From Juglans regia (lineage: Eukaryota > Streptophyta > Magnoliopsida > Fagales > Juglandaceae), in assembly GCF_001411555.2 (NCBI RefSeq), contig NC_049909.1, positions 3,519,875 through 3,583,874 of the forward strand: a stretch of 64,000 nt of DNA, in the 5' to 3' direction. The translations under genes were made by a program, and so were the position numbers. Shown here one piece after another: positions 59,477-64,000 of the stretch (positions are counted from its first letter, which is position 1; each line of letters begins with the position of its first letter). The notes beneath the pieces were generated by a model. It saw only the letters and a list, made by a program, of their open reading frames with translations, was not told where the DNA came from and made no database searches.

Positions 59477-59815
59477 CTACTCCATATCCAGCACAATGAA
59501 GTCGGCCGGGAAGATGAACTTATCAACTTTCACCAGTACGTCCTCAATGAGTCCTCTCAGGTATTTAAAAGATCTATCTGCCAACTGTAGAGAGATAGTG
59601 GTCTGCTTTGCTTCTCCAAGACCTAGTTTCCTGAAAATAGAGGGAGGCATTAGATTAATACTTGCCCCTAAGTCGCATAAAGCTTTATCAAAATAGAAAT
59701 TTCCTATAGTGCAAGGGATCGTGAAACTCCCCGGATCTTTCAACTTAGGTAGCTGCTTCTTTGGTAAAATTGTACTACTCTCCTCGATCAGCATAACAAT
59801 CTCATACTCCTCCAA
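59477..59815 (-). pseudogene. Athila-like aspartic protease
   Basis: A 112-residue open frame. Retropepsin active-site segment ALCDLGASINLMP (Asp-Leu-Gly-Ala), flanked by GSFTIPCTIG upstream and FIFPADFIVLDME downstream, as in Athila elements. The frame ends just before the expected LGRPFL-type motif. It lies directly between the gag tail and RT. Confidence 0.85.
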
Positions 59816-59866
59816 CTTCTACTTGTTTGATAATATATCCTTCAAAAATTTTGCATATTTAGACAT

Positions 59867-60168
59867 TTACTCTAAAGCTTCAATTAGAGTAATATTAATA
59901 TGTAGTTGCTTAAATATACTCAAAAATTTAGAGAACTGATTATCAATCTTATTTTTTCTTAATCTCTGCGGAAAAGGAATTAGTGAATCATAAATTGAAG
60001 GAGAATAAGTTTCAAATATAAACTCCCTAGATTTCTTGCATTTTGCAGTCCCTTTATTCTCCTTAGTCTTCTCAGCTTGCTGGTCTACCGCACCCCACTC
60101 TACTTCTTTCACCTTGAACTCTATGTTTTCGGTAGCTTCTGGATTTCGCTTGGTACTTACTGTTTGCG
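59867..60168 (-). pseudogene. Athila-like gag C-terminal fragment
   Basis: The frame 60,112-59,867 gives a polar Lys/Glu stretch followed by PFPQRLRKNKIDNQFSKFL, the segment that precedes protease in Athila gag-pol. No zinc knuckle is seen. It is cut at 60,168 by LTR F. Confidence 0.75.
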
Positions 60169-63063
60169 TGTAATAGCCCGCTAGAAATTCATTGGTGGAA
60201 TTTCTATTGATTTTAGGAATCTCGTGAAAACCCCATGAGATTTTACGAATCGACCAATCGCATAAGTTTTAGTCTATCAACATAGTCAGTGTTATCACTC
60301 ATTATAGCACTAGAAATATGAGTTTTATTTATTTGAGATAATTAGAAGTGTCAGAATGCGTTATGGTCTACATCATTAGACTCAGTTGATTATTTAGGAT
60401 TTTATGGCGCAATAAATTTATTTTCATATTTTCGGACGAAACGGCTGTTTGAAACTATGAAATTATTTTTAGGGGCACTTCAATATTAAATTTCGGTAAA
60501 CGATTTTCACATTAGGTTAATATGAATATTTAGGAATTTTTAGTGCTTCAAAATCAATTGCAGTGTTTCAAAATCACAATGTGGAATGTCCAAATTAGAT
60601 TAGAGAAGTTTTATTTGGACACATGGCAATATCTTAGCCACACTTAGTGAATAATATTAGACACTTGGCACCATGAGGAACGTTTGTTGGATTTGAAGGA
60701 ATCAAGGTGTGAGATCATGCTACTTAAGCAAAACTTTGTTTCTTCTGATCAACCAAATTGTGCCAGACCAAAGAAGGTTTCAATCCTAGTGAAACCCTAA
60801 ATGGTGGGAATCCATTGAAACCCCAAAAGCAAGGTTGAAATTGGAACCCTAAACGGTTTTCCCAAACCCTAAAGTTGGTCTTCAAACCCTTTCTAACCCG
60901 ATTTCTTGCATTGTGTTTAAGCACTTGATTAAATCACTTTCACATGCTACTAATCCTTCAATTTTTTGTTAGAACATCATTATCCAACCTTCTTAACCTT
61001 GAAAAATTGATTGGGCCAAGTGATATTGGATTTGTGCTTGAAAGCAACCCAAACCCTCTTTAAATCCCAAAATTTAGGCCCATTCGGTTTAGGTCCATTA
61101 AGGCCCACGAATTTGGTCACCATGGGATTGCTATTTGGATATGTTTTGCACCCTACTTGGCTGGCCAGATATTTACAAAGAAGGGCCTAGAAGTTTCTTG
61201 AAGTACAAAGCTAAAGGGCCACCTCACTCTTTCACTCTTACACTCCACCTTAAGAAAAGATCTTGGACTGATTTTTATGAGAAGAAAAGGGCAATACTCA
61301 AGCTTCCTTTCAGTCCTATCACTTTCCATAACTTGTGTAAGAGGCCCTCCAGTCTAGTTTTTCTTACCTCTTTTGAACGCCTGTTTGGAAGCTTTTGTAA
61401 GTGTTTTCTTGCAAAGCTTTTATTCGTTCCATTTGGAGATCATTTATTTGGTCAAAAGTTGTTTAGACCCTAGAAAGGTCATTCTAGGGGATAAACTGGA
61501 AAGTGTTATATTTTGGAGTTTTTGACCAAGCTAATGAATATATCATGGTCCGAAATTTTTATGGAGTACTATTAACATGTGTATATGATTATGGGTTGAG
61601 GATTTTTTGCATGATTAAAAGTTTTGGTGAAATAGTTTCTTAGATCTAGAAACTTAGACTGGAAGAGGAAAAACAGTTTCTGTTTTGAGAAAGTTTAAAT
61701 CTTTTATGATTTAATCTTTTTCCAATGGCTTTGATATTTTTATTGGAAGATCCTAAGCCTCTTATATACATGTTAGAATGTTATTTTGAAGATATTTCAT
61801 GTTAGTTTCGAAAATATGAAATTTTATGCAATGAGATATTCGGTTAGGCCAAAGTGATGATGTTCTTGGCTAAATTTATCTTTTGGGTGATGTTTAACCA
61901 TGTGATCTTGAGTTTGATGCTTGGATATGTTTTAGGACACCTTTTTGAACCATGTGATGTTTTGGTTTGAAGATCACTTATTTATAAGTCATGGATCAAG
62001 AGGTTGATCAAAACAAGTTAGAAACAAAATTCTGTTTTGAACTTAGAAGAAAAACCAAAAAGTTCAAGTATGGTTTTAGTGATTTTGATGACTTTTGTTC
62101 ATGATTCAAAACATGATTATTCTTAGGAGTATGTTATGAGTATAGTAGAAGAAAAATTTTAGTTTAATCATGAGTTTTGAAATTTGAAAGAATTACAACA
62201 AAAATTAAAGGAAATAGCCTTTGTAAGTTTCGGCCCTATAGAGTTTTAATGGTTGTGTTTAGTTTTAAATTTTTTTGAATTGATATTTGAGCTTAGGAAA
62301 AAATTTACATAAGGTATGTAGATTTTGGTGATTTTTGGAGTTAGGATGCAACATCCTTAAGTTAGGGGTAAAATGGTCATTTTCCCACATGTAGAGGATA
62401 AAATGGTCATTTTACTCTAAGTTGATATTTTTTTCATATTCCTAATTGTTAGTGATTAAGTTCTAACTTTTAGAAATCACTACTTTCAGTTTCTCGTTAT
62501 CGCACTTGAGTTTTGTCTCGAAGCGCAAAGATCGAGGTAAGTTAGCTTTTAACTTACTATCAGTTTAATGTGTATGAGTGATAAGTAAGGAAACTAAATT
62601 GTATGTATGCATGTTATCATATGTGCCATGCCAAGTCATTACATATTTATCTATTACACATAATTTATTCTGTCATGAATTATTCATTTGTTACACAAGA
62701 TATTCTGTCACGTATTGCTATACATTGATATACATTGCAAGTATGTCATGTTAAGTCAAGTATGCCATCTGTTACATATATTTCATGTCACGTAATATTC
62801 ACTGTCACATGTTACGCCATGTTAAGAAATGTTGTCTATTATATGGTATGCCATGTTACGAAATGTTGCATGTTACATGTATGCCATGTTACGAAATGTT
62901 GCATGTTACGTGTATGCTATGTTATGAAATATTGTCTGTTATATTTATGTCATGAAGTATGTCATGTCTGTCATCTTACATTCATGTCACGTTCATATAA
63001 CGTCACGTTACAAAATGTCATGTATGCTAGTTAAATCATTCATGTCAATCACGACCCTAAGCA

Positions 63064-63157
63064 CTAGGATAGGGTAATATCCTAGTGGAACTCCTTTGTT
63101 CACGCTGGAGTGTCTAAATATGTGTGAAATCCCCTGGGTTGACGAAGTATAGTCAAC
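63064..63157 (+). promoter_or_regulatory. hairpins H1, H2 and H3 in LTR F
   Basis: H1 is CTAGGAT-N8-ATCCTAG (63064-63085), extendable by one pair. H2 region is CACGCTGGAGTG. H3 is GTTGAC-N8-GTCAAC (63138-63157). Confidence 0.65.
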
Positions 63158-63242
63158 AGGTTGCGAACGGAGTCTAATTAGCTGGTCACCGGAGCGCGCC
63201 AGGCACTAACGCCGATGGAGCCAAACTTTATTTTACGTGTGT

Positions 63243-63389
63243 CCACAGCAAGTGTGGCACAAAAAACAATTCATGAAGCCACAACAACTGTGGAGCATGA
63301 AGTATGGGGCCAAAACAACTGTGGAGCATATACTACGTGAGACACAGCAATTGTGACACGTTGAATACGTGGGGCCACAATATTTGTGG
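63243..63389 (+). repeat. array of CCACA-N5-TGTGG hairpins (H4) in LTR F
   Basis: Units lie at 63243-63257, 63279-63293, 63310-63324 (one arm mutated), 63343-63355 (shortened) and 63375-63389. The central five bases vary freely (GCAAG, ACAAC, ATATT). Confidence 0.75.
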
Positions 63390-64000
63390 AGTACGTATTA
63401 ATGCACTCATAGCTGGTATAGACACCTCTAATGTGATGCGGTAATTGGCAAGGACACACGGCTCAAGGGGACCCGTATAGCACCCATATGGTCACTTTAT
63501 TAATTAAGTCCATTGAATAAGATTCCAAGTTTATGTATTTCACGTTCAAGTCATGTTTCACGTTATGTTATGTTCAAGTTTACGTTCACGCAATCATGGT
63601 AATCCCATGAGATAAGATTAAGCAATCATGGAAACCCCATGAGATAAGACTATTTTATCATGGTGACCCCATGAGACAAGAATATGTTTCAAGTTCATGT
63701 TATGTTTTGTTCACGTTCACGCTATGTTCCAAGTTCACATTTATGTTATGTCATGCTTAAGTTCGAGTTCATGCTATGTTTCAAGTCCATGTTATGTTTC
63801 AAGTTCAAGTTCATGCTATGTTTCAAGTCCATGTTATGTTTTAAGTTCATGTACATGTCATGTTACGTCAAGCTAAGTTTCAGTTTCAGTTCAAGTTATG
63901 TCATTTATGTTATGCTATATGTCAAGTTATGCTATGCTTACATATAAATTTGATTATGCATCCATACTTTTACTGTCATGCATGCATCATTAACCTGTGT

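Larger units (their letters stand above)
60169..64000 (+). mobile_element. long LTR F, runs off the window
   Basis: It starts TGTAATAGCCCGC at 60169, inside the Athila-like gag, and follows the A2/A3 family on the plus strand to the end of the window. About 3.83 of the expected 4.4 kb are present. The left flank TTGCG would be the target duplication to look for on the right. It carries H1 (63064-63085), H3 (63138-63157) and the CCACA array (63243-63389). ORFs at 61,135-61,473 and 62,735-63,947 are repeat or leader translations. The TATA position is degenerate. Confidence 0.88.

Overview
The window is plant nuclear DNA, almost certainly a eudicot and probably a woody species, from a heterochromatic, repeat-filled region. 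I see no intact host gene, tRNA, rRNA or CRISPR array. Everything recognisable is transposable-element DNA: two L1-type LINEs with a C-terminal RNase H, fragments of several Ty3/gypsy lineages (chromovirus-like, Tat-like, Athila-like), one non-coding LTR element, a MITE-like insert, and a family of very long (4.2-4.4 kb) LTRs. All coding regions are broken by stops, frameshifts, deletions or insertions.

Layout. 1-1,815: plus-strand gypsy polyprotein remnant with an in-frame internal deletion and a chimeric tandem array in its integrase. 1,816-3,646: low-complexity DNA, then a minus-strand LTR. 3,647-16,191: an old plus-strand long LTR (LTR1), split by LINE-1 (4,307-9,991) and by a solo LTR (12,665-15,272). 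About 16,260-19,799: the same LTR family on the minus strand (A4), convergent with LTR1. 19,800-21,744: minus-strand chromovirus remnant. 21,750-25,984: solo LTR B, holding a MITE-like insert. 25,985-27,866: Tat-like pol remnant. 27,867-41,990: LTR C, split by LINE-2 (29,137-39,201), which is itself split by solo LTR A2 (32,819-37,171). 41,991-44,739: the chromovirus that owns LTR C. 44,740 to about 47,630: LTRs D and E. 48,165-52,604: solo LTR A3. 53,816-54,547: short non-coding internal domain with primer-binding site and polypurine tract, followed by its 3' LTR. About 55,158-60,168: Athila-like pol. 60,169-64,000: LTR F, running off the window.

Orientation of the long LTRs was set by three agreeing signs: TATA-like boxes, the polypurine tract of the chromovirus abutting LTR C, and TGTAACA-type starts. 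Four solo LTRs are proved by exact 5-bp target duplications (AGCAC, TACCG, CATAC, CATTA). Both LINEs have 15-17 bp target duplications.

The best candidate for something undescribed is a set of short hairpins in the downstream half of the long LTRs. It recurs in diverged subfamilies with paired, stem-preserving substitutions. One relative (A4) also carries a 46-bp-period array of another hairpin. Whether these act in RNA (polyadenylation, packaging, small-RNA production) or as DNA sites is not known from sequence.
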